DNA of 64,000 nt, from NCBI RefSeq assembly GCF_014529535.1, contig NW_023503496.1:1488001-1552000 (forward strand), read 5' to 3'. A program made the translations under genes and the position numbers. Shown here in pieces: positions 1 to 16,029 of the stretch. The notes under the pieces were generated by a model. The model saw nothing but the letters and a program-made list of their open reading frames with translations. It had not been told where the DNA came from and ran no database searches. Source of the stretch: Bradysia coprophila (Eukaryota; Arthropoda; Insecta; Diptera; Sciaridae). The number at the start of each line of letters is the position of its first letter. Within the stretch, counting starts at the first letter, position 1.

Positions 1-1335
1 TGACTACCAGTGCTGCCATGTGCAATCCCAAGTTATGTTCTGTGGACGTCTCTTTGGTGCCATATTTTCTGGGGACGAAAAAAACCACAAAATGTGGGCC
101 ATCTGCAATTTTTTTCTCCGCTTCCTTGAGCCCATCTCTTATGTATCTTATGTATGTAAAATCCTTTCCTTTTTAAGAGTCGAACTGTAAGCGTCACCCC
201 CAACGATGTCAGTTCTTTTATAAGTGGATAAAAAGACTTGCGTCACACTAATCTAATACGATTATGCTCGAGACACGTGAAGCACCGGAATCTTGTTTCG
301 ATCAAAATTCTGTTCGTTATTCTTTCGTTAAGCTTTAAAGAGCAATGAAAATTTTGGTCGCAACAAACTTTCGATGTGTTTTCTCGGCGTCATATAAATT
401 TGTAAATATATTTACCACGCCACAGTATTCCAATCATTGAACCAATGTAATGCTTGTCATGCTGTTGACCATCGGAACGAATTTATTCATTAAAAAATCG
501 TGCTAGTAAGTCAAGGCATGTTTTGTGCTTTCGTTCCTGTAAAAAAAAAATCCATTCCGTTCGTTGATGACGGGACATTTCCACAGAGTCATTTATTAGA
601 GTCAATGATTCATAGAATTCCATATAATTCAGATTTAGTCATGTTATGTAGGTATCGGTGAATCTGGCACCGTGTTCTAGATTACCCCCACTCTTTTATC
701 AGGTTTAACTACTCTTGGAATGTTTCATGGGAATCCAAAAGCAGAGCTTTTCACCAGCTTTTGTTTATCTAAAAGACCTCTAGAAAAAAAATTGCAAGCG
801 AAAAACTTACGAATAGAATCCAATCCGTGGAGAATACCGCCCTGCTGCAATCTCCTTATCGAGCTCTGTCAACAGTTGGCTGCCGGCACCATTTTCTGTC
901 GAAGGCGTAACGTCGACCACACGACCCGTATCGACCTTCGATCTCATTAAGCTGCAAGTCATCGATAAACTTCTCGTGTTGACATATTTTCTTGTTAAAA
1001 TTTTCTTGGTGAAAATTGATTACGTTGAGGCGCAGAAACCTTCGGAATATTGAACGGAAGAAAACCGAATCATCTGCCACTTGTGACGCAAATTTCTTTT
1101 TCCTTGCTGAGATTCATAAAACAGAGACTCGTATTTAACATGAAAAGGGTTCGTAATTGGTAGTAAATGAAGACGAGGGAAATGTTTTGCCAGAACAGAG
1201 AGTAACCCACCCTTAAATGTGAAAAGATGTTTGCGTTTGCTGGCCAATTTATTAAAACTGTAAAATATGAAAACTTTACCAATTTGTCTTGGATGCCACT
1301 TTTAACAACGATTTTCCAAGCAAGCGAATAATTTG
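1..1335. other. No gene recognised
   Basis: Only short, overlapping open frames of low complexity occur here, on both strands, and none starts with an ATG in good context followed by protein-like composition. There is an A-run near 541-550. I see no repeat, RNA gene or splice-joined model. The last part is 3' flank of the minus-strand gene that ends at 1336. Confidence 0.6.
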
Positions 1336-2289
1336 TCATCGTCTCGGGTCATAACGTGAACTATGTCTGTAATTCCCATCTTCTCTGCGGTCTCTTTGCC
1401 TTGACGGTCTATGAGATGGGCTCGAACGACTGCGGCTATGTGTTTGTTGAGGCCTTGTACTTCTAAACGAATCACTTGCCCGGGCCATGCTTGAACTAGT
1501 TGCTCCGCGTAAGTCTTGCGAATAATTTGAAGCGCCTCCAGGTGAATGGTGTGTAAAACGATGTGAAGGACTAACACCAGAATAAGTTGACTGTGACGTG
1601 ACCGTACTGGTTGGTCTTTGTCGTTGCGAACTTCCGAATGTTTGCGATCCGTAAAATTGACGTGAAGGACTAACGCGTGAGTGACTCCTAAATTGGAGCG
1701 GTGGACTTTGGGATTGATTACGCGTATAGGGCGAATAACGTGAACGACCGGAACGTAAATCAACATGAGTTGTTCTTCTTGTTGAAGCGTAAGGACTTGA
1801 GGGTGCAGATCGTGCATGGGATGTGGTTTCCATATTTGAATAGTCTTCTGAATCCATTGGGCTAGACAAATCGATTGTTGGCGATAAATCGCTACGTGGC
1901 GCTACGTCCATTTCACTACTGGCCGAAGGCAGCATCGACATTAGAGGATGCCACGTCGCATTGATCAAATATGGTACGACGTACGGTGAAGGTATCATGT
2001 ATTGTCCAGGTTCAGGTACACGTACAACGTTTGCATCCCGATTCTGCAGGTAATGTGCGGTGTTAATGAAATTGGGAAAAATATAGCGTAAAAGCTCGTT
2101 ATCATCGCTCAACAATTCTTTCATGTTACGGAAAACATAACCGGGGATGTCATCAGAAATGTATTCGATGATGGTTCCATGTTCATTGGAACTTCGAGCT
2201 AGTTCAAAGCCTTGGTATTTGTTGAGAACGGCAATAGATTCGGGCGACCATATTTTTTGTTCATTGACAAGTATGTACTTGGTTTTCAT
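1336..2289 (-). CDS. Unrecognised intronless protein with Ser/Arg-rich tail (317 aa)
   Basis: A single uninterrupted frame. The reading frame stays open a few codons upstream, but the first ATG is at 2289 (MKTKYILVNEQ...), so I chose that start. The first ~130 residues have normal globular composition, with hydrophobic blocks around YIFPNF and YVVPYLI. From about residue 140 the protein becomes rich in Ser, Arg, Pro and Gln with many RS/SR, SPS and SRSR dipeptides, and it ends in a basic RRDRR-like tail. Such tails are typical of RNA-binding or disordered nuclear proteins, but no domain is recognisable. It has no signal peptide or membrane helix. A second same-strand frame (1302-1817) overlaps the tail and is described under findings. 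An endogenised viral or transposon gene, or a fast-evolving host gene, are both possible. No intron is visible. Confidence 0.55.
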   Translation of the reverse strand: MKTKYILVNEQKIWSPESIAVLNKYQGFELARSSNEHGTIIEYISDDIPGYVFRNMKELLSDDNELLRYIFPNFINTAHYLQNRDANVVRVPEPGQYMIPSPYVVPYLINATWHPLMSMLPSASSEMDVAPRSDLSPTIDLSSPMDSEDYSNMETTSHARSAPSSPYASTRRTTHVDLRSGRSRYSPYTRNQSQSPPLQFRSHSRVSPSRQFYGSQTFGSSQRQRPTSTVTSQSTYSGVSPSHRFTHHSPGGASNYSQDLRGATSSSMARASDSFRSTRPQQTHSRSRSSPSHRPSRQRDRREDGNYRHSSRYDPRR

Positions 2290-2607
2290 TGGATCATTCA
2301 CAATTTATGAGGCGAACGCAAAACTTTATTTATTTTTGGCCGAAATTAAAAAAAAAAGGAAATTTAAAGAAAAACGATAAAATTTTACAACACGACAGAA
2401 TTTTATAGCTGATAACGAATGTGCATTGTGGTTACTGCGTTCGAAATTGAAAATTTTCAGAGATGAAGTCTTGACGTCCTACTCTAGAAAATCAAGATTG
2501 GAAAGTTCTTCTGACCTGACAGGTTCCATAAATTTAGGTTCAGTTCAAGTATAACGCTTCCTCATAAGAAGCGTCTGACCTGATTGATACCGAACCTAAA
2601 GTGTGAC
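2290..2607. other. 5' flank of the 1336-2289 gene
   Basis: No gene. A small imperfect inverted repeat built on TTAGGTTCAG/CCGAACCTAA lies at about 2534-2599, next to a short TTC-rich run at 2607-2627 that borders the reverse-transcriptase remnant. I see no convincing TATA box. Confidence 0.5.
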
Positions 2608-3600
2608 TCTTCTTCTTCTTCTTTTTCAGCCTGTTTCTATCCTACCTAACTTCAGTTTATGTCCTAGATATACATAGCTGTCGACTCGTTCAATGACAGT
2701 GTCACCAATTTTGATTTCTCTATCGCCCCCGATGTTGGTCATGACTTTTGTTTTCGATAAGTTCATCTTGAGGCCAACTTTGCTTGCCTCTTCACTTAAC
2801 TGTTGTAGCATAAGCTGAGCCTGACCTAGATTCGCTGCTATCGGTACAATGTCATCAGCGAAGCGGAGATTGCTCAGGTACTCTCCATTTATCTTTATTC
2901 CCATTTTTACTCCAGTTTAACTTCCTAAAAACACTCTGCAGAATCGCCGTGAATAATTTGGGTGAAATGGTGTCACCCTGCCTTACACCTCGGCCAATTC
3001 TGAATTTCTCCGTGCTCTTATGAAGTTTTATACATGAAGTAGCATTTTTGTACACATATCGAATTGTGTTGGAGTACCTTGAGTCTACTCTACATTCGTC
3101 TAATGCTTCCGATATCGACCATGTTTCCCCCGAATCGAAAGCTTTTTCGAAGTCTATGAATAGCAAGACTATGTCGATGTTGTATTCACGACACTTCTCA
3201 ATAAGCGTTCTCATCACCTGCAAATGGTCATTTGTGCTGAAACCAGATCTGAAAGCAGCTTGTTCAACAGGTTGGTAGAAGGCGAACTTGTTAGTGTTCC
3301 TCTTCGTAATGATTTTCATAATAGAGTATTGACAATAGTCATGATTTTCACTTGTAGAGTGTTGACAATAGGCTTATGGGTCGGTAATTTTCCAGCTTTG
3401 TTATGTCTCCTTTTTTATGCAGCAATGTAATTACCGCATTTTCCCAGGATTCTGGTACTTCTTCCCATTGGAGACATTGATTAAACGAAGCCGTGATTGC
3501 CTTTAATAAGGAGTCTCCACCTAGTTCAATGGCTTCCACTGGAACACCATATTCTCCGGTAGACTTTTTGTTTTTCATCTCGGCTACTGCGGCCTTGACT
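2608..3600 (-). pseudogene. Decayed non-LTR retrotransposon reverse transcriptase
   Basis: Reading down the minus strand, three frames in turn carry consecutive RT blocks. The fingers motif ENYRPISLL lies at about 3350-3378 and FIDFEKAFDS at about 3135-3165. RQGDTISPKLF is at about 2960-2990, and the catalytic FADD box with LRFADDIV at about 2845-2865. Downstream are GLKMNLSKTKVM and a YLGH thumb-like motif. These are hallmarks of an APE-type LINE, with wording close to the 'endonuclease-reverse transcriptase' elements of insects; the exact clade (RTE-like or jockey-like) is not certain. The frame breaks near 3320-3348 and 2855-2904, and the endonuclease part and both ends are missing. The copy is therefore 5'-truncated and dead. 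A TTC/GAA microsatellite at 2607-2627 may be the 3' tail. Confidence 0.85.
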
Positions 3601-4265
3601 TCATCAACAGTTCATCAAAAGTTTGACTACCTCCCTTATAATTGTCTATTTCCCATACCAATCATGAATGTTGCATTGCTCTAAAATACTTCACAGCAGC
3701 TCCAATGTTTTCGACGCTTTCGATGGTCCATTGAAACCGAATAACATTCTTTCGAATGCTAAACGTCTACTACTTCAACGATATTCATGGTCCCGAATCG
3801 CTCGTTTATAGAAACGGTGACAATTCCAGCAAATAATATTAGTTTTAGATTGTGGACAGAGAGTTTATTCCTTCCATCAATTTTGTAATATCCCAGGTCA
3901 CCCATACACCACAACGTTCGGCGGAATAGTCGTTCACATTGAGGACCTTGAGGACTCAAAACAAAAGTTGTGTCGATAGCGAAAATCGGTGATGGTAAAT
4001 GTGATGTTCATTGGAAATTGGACGAGTGCGGAAGACCTCTTGGCTTAAGAGCAATGGACCCTTTGCAAATTTGTAGCCTACATTTGGGCGGAAAACTATT
4101 CGTTTTTTGATGATTTCACTGAACCAAATTTTTTTTGAAAAAGTAAAACCGTGAAAGCACGCAAAAGTGTGTTACTTTTAAAGAAAAAATTGTTTTGTGG
4201 ACACTGCTTGTCTTTTCCCATTATCACAAAGACTTTCTAGTTTCGGAGCCCAGCAAACAAAATTT
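3601..4265. other. No gene recognised
   Basis: Intergenic stretch between the retrotransposon remnant and the 3' end of the reductase gene. It holds no coherent ORF, and RT similarity fades out upstream of about 3600-3690. Confidence 0.5.
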
Positions 4266-4271
4266 TTTATT
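4266..4271 (-). terminator. Polyadenylation signal of reductase gene
   Basis: AATAAA on the minus strand (TTTATT on the plus), 17 bases past the stop codon at 4288-4290. It is the only such signal close to the stop and fits a very short 3' UTR. Confidence 0.55.
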
Positions 4272-4287
4272 TCAAATCAACCAGCAT

Positions 4288-9296
<5,009 letters not shown>

Positions 9297-9923
9297 AATT
9301 TATAATAAAATTTTTTTTTGATATCAGTCGATATGAAAACCTTTTATTTCGTTATCGCACAATAGGAGACAAATCTCGTTCGTTTCGTTTTCAATTTATA
9401 GATAAGATTGCGCACTGGTTCGAAAAAAAGAGTGAAGTCGGCACCAATCGTTTACTTTATAGAGAATAGAACGAATTAACCAAAAATATTGCACGCTCAG
9501 TAATGACCAAGAACGCGCTGCACTTTTTCAAATTATTCTCAATTCACAGCTAGGACTCAATTGATCGATGACTTTCAGAAAAAGCCCAACCCGGGTCGAT
9601 AAAATAAAGTTTTAAGTCCAAATGTTCACACTACGATAACGTTTTATGCACATCATCATCCAATCATCAATATAACTACAACTCGACACTAGAAAAACAC
9701 TGATACCAGTTCGAGCATTGATAGCACAAACATATTCATTATGTATACACGTCTGGTAGTGGTTTGCCATACGACAACTGGATAGGGTGCATTGAGCTAA
9801 AATCTTTTTGAACGGTTAAGGTGCTGCTATATACGAACGCGCAGATAGATTTACGCTACAATTGCGCTACAGAAAAAAGGACCGTTGGAAATGGAAAAAT
9901 TTTAAATAAAAGATTTCCCGAAG
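9297..9923. other. 5' flank of the reductase gene
   Basis: Promoter-side sequence for the minus-strand gene. It is AT-rich with no clear TATA box or initiator that I would defend. No ORF of interest. Confidence 0.4.
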
Positions 9924-10085
9924 CAACGCACTTCAAGCAAAAGTGGTACTCTAAATAGGGTAATGAAACTTGACAGTGCTGCATACAAAGTTTTACACTG
10001 TAAAAAGAGTAAGGATAAAATTTCATACAAATTAGTACTCTATTTGGCAGCTGTCATTAATAGAACTTTTGCTTGAAGTGCGTTG
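9924..10085. repeat. MITE-like inverted repeat, TIR CAACGCACTTCAAGCAAAAGT
   Basis: The ~20-bp arm CAACGCACTTCAAGCAAAAG at 9924 returns exactly inverted at 10066-10085. Flanks CCCGAAG (left) and CCGGAAG (right) match at 6 of 7 positions and could be an aged target duplication. The 160-bp element has no coding capacity. Confidence 0.75.
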
Positions 10086-11775
10086 CCGGAAGCCGTATTA
10101 TAAAATGTCATACAAAGCCAATGGGTTGTGATAGAAGTTACAGATTTAGCCGCAAAAATCGACTCCAGCGCCAACTTTGTAATTTTCTTTCTCGAATTTC
10201 ACACGTAATTTCTACTCAAACGGGAATAATTTTGTAATTTTACTTAAAAAATACAAACTCTACTACCGAATCAAAACATAAACAACCAGAATACATGTCT
10301 TATTTACGAGCGTCATATACCTTGATCGCAATTCTTCTTCTTCTTAAAATGGCGGAAATCACAACCCATCGACGTTGAATTTATCTTTTCTGGACGGCCT
10401 GAAAGACTGAATGGAGATAATTCAAAGCTGCAGCGGATCACAAAGATACGGAACCCTAGTTTAGGGTGTATATAAATGCGGCGACATATTTTGTGTAGTG
10501 TAAATAACACTGACGATTTCTTTAGAATTGATGGAATGTGAATGAGTTGAATGTTGGGTGAATATTTCAACACTGCAAGAAGTCGTGATATTGAAATATT
10601 AAGATGTTAAGGTTGCATATAAGAAGATTACTCGGATCACTGACGCCGTTGTCGTAAAAATCCACTGAACTTTGCTGTAATTTTCACACAAAATTGTAGC
10701 GCAATTTCGGTTCAGGAGAAATTTTGTTTTAGTGTTAACAAATAATAATGGCGATCAGCTTCACCGTCTCATATACAACCTTGGATCGACGTAACCTCCT
10801 CATATAAAACCTTGGTTAATTTACCGTTCCTCAAGTTTCGTCGGGAAATTTTAGTTCCTGAACGAGCTCTAATGGAGATTGAACTTTGATTTACAAATAA
10901 TCAAATCGACTCACCCTATCGTCTACCGTATTGTGTGTATGTGAAGACATTAATTTATTTTCGGGTATGATGTGTTTGTGTGTTAATTGCCGGCCGGTTT
11001 GTTTACTATTCGTCGTGACCTTTGCCGGGCTATTTTTTTGTGTTGCATTATTTAGCATTATATTTACAGGACTGTGGCAACAATAATGTCTTAATTGACT
11101 AAAAGTATAGACAATCGTCACTTTGAACAGCTTGGAATACACACCTATTAAGTGAGTGTTGTATTCACCAACACCACACATTTTTCGTTGATTTTTGTTT
11201 GTTTTGTTCTTCTTTTCACAAATTCATTAAATGACTCGAATAATCGTATTATGACTTGCTCTAACAATAAGGGGGCGTTCATAAAGTACATCATGCTAAA
11301 AGGTATGGTTAAAGAGTCGAAGTATTAGAAAGACCAAACATTTAGGTAAACTGCTGACTTTCCTTATAGTTTCTTTGGTCAAGCTACCACACAAACAAAT
11401 CTATTTATTTGAAAGCTAGAATCGCAGTTACTCCATTAAAAAAAGGCAAACTTCTTCACTTCGTTTTTGTCGAGTTTGTTTGACAGCTGTCAAGGAAAAA
11501 TTGAACACGATAGATAAAGGCATTTACCTATGTTCGCGGTGTGCTTAACCCAATTAACCTTATTTTCTCCACTCAAATGGCATGTGAAACTGGTGTTTTC
11601 TACCCCGAACTATCATCTTTTTTGTTTCGGAAACTCCTCCCGCAGATGAAAAACAATATGTGCAACATAGAGAAACTGGATTTTAAACCTCCTGAGAATG
11701 CATCTACCTACGTATTATTGCACATACCTAACGATCCAGTCTTTGTCTATTCAATTTGCCTCCGCTTAAGTATGG
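10086..11775. other. Gene-free stretch with dispersed repeat remnants
   Basis: About 10600-10815 carries a repeat (TTGCTGTAATTTTCACAC, ATATAAAACCTTGG) that recurs inverted near 35.84-35.96 kb. Its terminal motif also recurs at 18.38-18.54 kb and 61.47 kb. The frames at 10313-10573, 10891-11181 and 11541-11822 lack ATG context or protein-like composition. I see no splice-consistent gene. Confidence 0.5.
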
Positions 11776-11888
11776 TTTCCACTCAACAAAACGTACTCCG
11801 TTGTAGAGCATCTGTCAAGTAAACAGAGCAAAAATTGACAAAATTCAATTTTGTCTATAACACGGAGTACTTTTTTGGTAAGTGGAAA
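11776..11888. repeat. Short MITE, TIR TTTCCACTYAMCAAAA
   Basis: TTTCCACTCAACAAAACGTA at the left is mirrored by TACTTTTTTGGTAAGTGGAAA at the right, with CTCCGTT/CACGGAG continuing the arm. The centre CAAAATTCAATTTTG is itself palindromic. Length is about 113 bp. Confidence 0.65.
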
Positions 11889-11940
11889 TAAAGCCTTAGT
11901 TGACAGTCCTATCAAAAAATCCATTTCGATTCATCGCGTT

Positions 11941-12059
11941 TGTTTAACTGTCATGTAAACGGGTGAACTGTCATGTAAACGGGTGAACTGTCATGTAAAC
12001 GGGTAAACTGTCATGTAAACAGGTGAACTGTCATATAAAGGTGAACTGTCTTTAAAACA
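11941..12059. repeat. 20-bp minisatellite (~5.5 units)
   Basis: Units of CTGTCATGTAAACGGGTGAA repeat head to tail. The first three are nearly identical and the last two are degenerate (ATATAAAGG, TTTAAAACAGG). Confidence 0.9.
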
Positions 12060-12354
12060 GGAGAGAGACGATCACAGCTTAACACATTTGTGGTCGTTAT
12101 TGCGGTTAAAATTTTTTCAATTTAGAATACAAATAATAAAGATATTCTTCGTACCTTTCCTGTAACAGCTTTATCCATACCCGACCCTAATTAATTAGTC
12201 ATCGAATTGAAAGAATTGTATTACGTTTACTCGACATGATCAAATTTTAATTATCATTTGACATAAGCCGATGCCGTACGAATCGCATGGATTGAATGCA
12301 CTTTGACAAAAGTGTAGAGCAGCTAAAATTTCGACGTAGTTTATGAACTATATG

Positions 12355-12496
12355 CAGGACCGGACTGGCTCGAAAAAGCCCTTCGGGCGTTGTATGGAAT
12401 AAATTTACAAGAAGCCATTCGTTGTCATTAATCCAAAGAAAATTAAAAAGACCCTTCAGGCAAGGCCCGAATACCCATAAGGCCAGTCCGAGCCTG
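12355..12496. mobile_element. hAT-type MITE, 142 bp
   Basis: Ends CAGGACCGGACTGGC and GCCAGTCCGAGCCTG are imperfect inverted repeats starting CAGG, common in hAT elements. The 8-bp sequence ACTATATG lies immediately outside both ends (12347-12354 and 12497-12504), a perfect target duplication. The interior also pairs (CCCTTCGGGC / GACCCTTCAGGC region). No ORF of its own. Confidence 0.9.
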
Positions 12497-12504
12497 ACTA
12501 TATG

Positions 12505-13548
12505 AAGCAAGGAAATGTATGTAACTTTTAAATCAGTCAAATAAATTGCAGTGATGGGAACTGGAACGAAGCAAGGATGTGTGGTACACAAGTATTCAAT
12601 TTCCAAGAACATCAAATTTGATTAATAATTTCGTTTCAAGAAAAGAGTTAAAATCAATCATTCTAATTGATAGTGGCTTGTTTCAATGTTTCAGTAAAAA
12701 CAGACCTTATCACTACTGTTATGTTGATTGTTTTGCTTCAACTGAATTATTACCAATGTCAATTTTATCATGGAATTTTCTACTGTCGCAACATTTCTAG
12801 TAAAATGTAACAAATTTAAAAAAAAACTACTGAGGCACTGATAGTTCACAGGGGCATTCAAAAGAGACAAAAAAACAACAGGATGTTATGTGCTGATTTG
12901 CCAACGATCCTTTTTCGCCGAAAAAAGACCAACTGTCACTAATGCCCGCATAGAATGTCCCCAATGAATGTCCTTGTAAAACATACCTTGCCTAACTAAA
13001 ACCTTGATTGCCTTTCTACCCCATGAGCCAAATATGAAAATTGGCATTACTAGGAGCGTTGAAGCATGAGAACAAAATGACTAAACCTAAGAACAAATAT
13101 AAGGATGGAGAGTTGACGATCCAAATCCGTTCGACAAAAGATGCTCCACAAATTCCATGATAGGGTAGTCCACTACACGATTAGCATACCCATCAATACA
13201 ACCGTCACTCCTACCAATACCAAAAATAGATTCTAGTGAATTAAACTAAATAAAAGTAATCGAAATAACCGGAATAATCGACATTTTAAAGATAAGACCG
13301 TATTTTTGTTATATTGATAATTCAATCATTTATGTGTGCCGAACTGAATCAGCACTACTGATGATAAGATGTGAGAATTTGAGTTGAAATAGTTTCGTTC
13401 TGGGAATGTATATCATCAATTCCCCTCGATTAAGCCAGTTTCGTCGAAGTACTCTTGTTGCAAAGCAGTCACAGTATACATTTAAAGTCGGAATCGGAAA
13501 AAATGAATTGGCCGTGACTTCTCTTTTGCTGGCCCATATACACGCATT
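12505..13548. other. No gene recognised
   Basis: AT-rich intergenic sequence. I see no repeat or exon that I can support upstream of the initiator-like element at 13550. Confidence 0.45.
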
Positions 13549-13549
13549 A

Positions 13550-13554
13550 TCAGT
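13550..13554 (+). promoter_or_regulatory. Initiator-like TCAGT
   Basis: TTATCAGTGCAG matches the arthropod initiator core TCAGT. It lies about 70 bases before the ATG at 13621. If transcription starts here, the nearer ATG at 13561 would sit about 10 bases from the cap, favouring 13621. Confidence 0.35.
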
Positions 13555-13620
13555 GCAGTGATGTTTTTAGACATAATTACAAGTTTCCCGGTTTTTATTG
13601 TTGAGCAATTTATATTAAAA

Positions 13621-15123
13621 ATGGATGCGCGAGAACCGATTCCGGTTCTACTGAAACGGTTTAATGTCCGGATACCGATGATCAATAAAATTCCCTACAT
13701 TGGCCTCAAATGGGCTGGAGTAATGATAGGTGTCCTAACAGCGATGACCTACACCGGTCTACTAATTTGGGCACTGTTGCCACCAACGAAATTGGCTATA
13801 TTACCTGGTGAGTCGAATCCCATGCGTTTAGTGCGACGTCGGCTTAAAGGATATTAAATTTCGTGTTGTTAAGACTGGCCGGACCTTAAATTCACGTCAT
13901 AAGTGCGTCAAAATTTTAAATATTTACAACTGACAGTTGGACAAAATAACGCTGACGTCACATAGTAAATGTCAAGAGCTAAGCTTTAAAATGACCTACT
14001 AAGAAGGACCACTTACTGCGTGAATAGGCTATTTGCGGCATTTGATTTTTTTCGTATTATTTTTGAGCATCGCGATAGACAAGTCAAAATAAGTGGTCCC
14101 AATTATATTTCCTTCTATCATAACATAACATTCAATAGCATGTCTTGATGGGACGCAGCCGACTCAATAATAAAACAGCTCAATGTAAATAAGCGGTATT
14201 GACGCAATTATTGAGTCGGGGTTATTGTAATTGTGTTGGCTACGTCGCCTCGAGTCACTATATAGACTGTTATGACTGGGAAATTGAGTCACATTTTAAT
14301 TTGAAAACGATTCTCCCATTCTCCGTCATACCAGCCTATGGTCTGCTTGATGAAACGTTCATCGTGAAATTCATTGACGCAAGTCGACGCCGCACTAAAT
14401 GCTCGGAATCGCTGTATTAGTGACTTTGTTGTCAACGTTTCGCTTTTGATTATCACCAGCTTTGAACCTAATTTGGAGTATTCTCTTGATCATTGGAATT
14501 GTGATGGTAAATTAACTGATGATGGCCGAAATTGCAATGATAAAACTTCCTCGCTTCTTTAGAAAAAACCGATGCTACTTTTACCAGCGCTGGGCTCCTC
14601 AGCTCTTGCCATTGCTGTGGTGGCGCTATTTGTGATAATCGACGGATTTATTTTCATAGTTTTGGTTACGGTTGAGTGGAAGTTTTCCAACTCTGAATAT
14701 CTTCAAGGTCTTGTAATGAGCCAAGTGGGTGCATTCGATTGGAAATGGGCCCTGTATGACTTCTATTTGCTACTTTGTCTTGCAGGTACGGTTGTCACTT
14801 CCTTTTACATGGGTCGAAAATGGCTTATTACATTACTAGGGACAAAAGGGTGAAAAGTATCGTTTTTGTGTGTCTATTGACCTCGGCTACGTCTCGGATC
14901 AACACACTAAACCGCTAGTTCTCACCTTTTTATCCCTTGTCATGTAAAGAACTATGAAATGAGCTAAAACCATTTCTGTTCCACAGTATTTCTTGCATAT
15001 CTCTGGGTTGTCATCTATTCGTTGCTCCGGTCCATGAGAGGAACTTCAGAGCCTAACGGTATGGAATTGGATATAAAATTCAAATCAGCTCCAGTGGAAA
15101 GTGTCAATGCGTATCCCAAATAG
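13621..15123 (+). CDS. Small three-helix membrane protein, 3 exons, 173 aa
   Basis: Exons 13621-13807, 14588-14785 and 14987-15123 join in phase 1 twice (CCTG|GTGAGT, ACCAG|CG, GCAG|GTACGG, CACAG|TA), total 522 nt. The ATG at 13621 has context AAAAATGG. Protein: MDAREPIPVLLKRFNVRIP, then helix 1 (about 32-56, AGVMIGVLTAMTYTGLLIWA), helix 2 (about 68-93, LAIAVVALFVIIDGFIFIVL) and helix 3. Helix 3 is created exactly across the last splice (YDFYLLLCLAVFLAYLWVV), which strongly supports the model. The tail is short and polar, ending NAYPK. An alternative acceptor at 14603 would remove five residues in frame. I do not recognise the family; small tetraspan-like insect membrane proteins have this look. 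Role unknown. Confidence 0.72.
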
Positions 15124-15267
15124 TTAGAAATGGAAGACATGAAAAACGTCAACTGTGATCGAAATCGTTAAAATTGAAATTCAATTGATTAGACGCGATG
15201 TGGATGAAGTAGCGGTGTAAGAGGTCAAGGCTTGTGTAAATATATATTTTTTGTGTGAATGAAACTG

Positions 15268-15273
15268 AATAAA
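15268..15273 (+). terminator. Polyadenylation signal AATAAA
   Basis: AATAAA 145 bases after the stop codon at 15121-15123, followed by a T/G-rich tract (TTGTTGATGTT). It suits the three-helix protein gene. Confidence 0.6.
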
Positions 15274-15353
15274 ATTGTTGATGTTATGCCGATAACGAGC
15301 ACGGAATAAAATCAGACGATACGATTTCCATCACAAGTGTTATTTTTACGATG

Positions 15354-15731
15354 AGAAGTGCGGGAAAAAAAAACGTTTTCCTTGCTCTCTCACCCATAGC
15401 TACTGTTGTATGTACAAACCCGATTTTCTTAAAAAATGTCGGAGAACAGCGGGAAACAGGAACATTAGACAGAACATAGAGAATAATGGGTTTTGCGAAC
15501 CCACCTAACTTTCTAGCGTAAAAACGCTGTAGCGACTCAACGGAAAGTGCGCCAAAACAGCGACATAAGTTTAGAGGGTTTAGAGCCAAGTTACAAGAAC
15601 AGTGCTTTTGTGCGATACATCAAATGATAGGTATTGTTGAGACGAAACAAAATATTTACTTTTTAAGAAAATCGGGTTTGTACAATAGGCGAAAATTGCA
15701 TATTTTCCTCTTTTTCCTGCTTTCCCGCACC
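15354..15731. repeat. MITE-like element with ~80-bp inverted repeats
   Basis: GTGCGGGAAA at 15358 returns as TTTCCCGCAC at about 15721-15730. ACAAACCCGATTTTCTTAAAAA at about 15415 returns as TTTTTAAGAAAATCGGGTTTGT at about 15660. No coding sequence between the arms is convincing. Confidence 0.75.
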
Positions 15732-16029
15732 TCCCATGGAGCGTTCTGTTCGGAAGATTAGAAATGTCCGTTGCTTTTTACTCGAGTTATCGCGAGGACG
15801 GTGAGGTGAACAATTTTTTTTTTGCTGATTCGTTATCTGCAGATATTGGACGAACAAATTTGCCCATGGAAACATGTAGGGCCATTCTTAATGCTTCAAA
15901 TTCGAATGCAGATCATAGCTCTTTTGGATCCCCGACTTTCAGGTGAATTCATTTTCGTTGTGTTGTCAACATCATATTTTCTGTGACTAATGTTGTTGCA
16001 AATACTAATTCTGTTTTGAATTTAAAGTC

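Noticed and set aside
11541..11822. 93-codon plus frame
   Set aside because: Begins with GTG and its 3' third is the MITE at 11776-11888.
12247..12615. 122-codon minus frame
   Set aside because: Runs through the hAT MITE at 12355-12496 and has no ATG context or homology signal.
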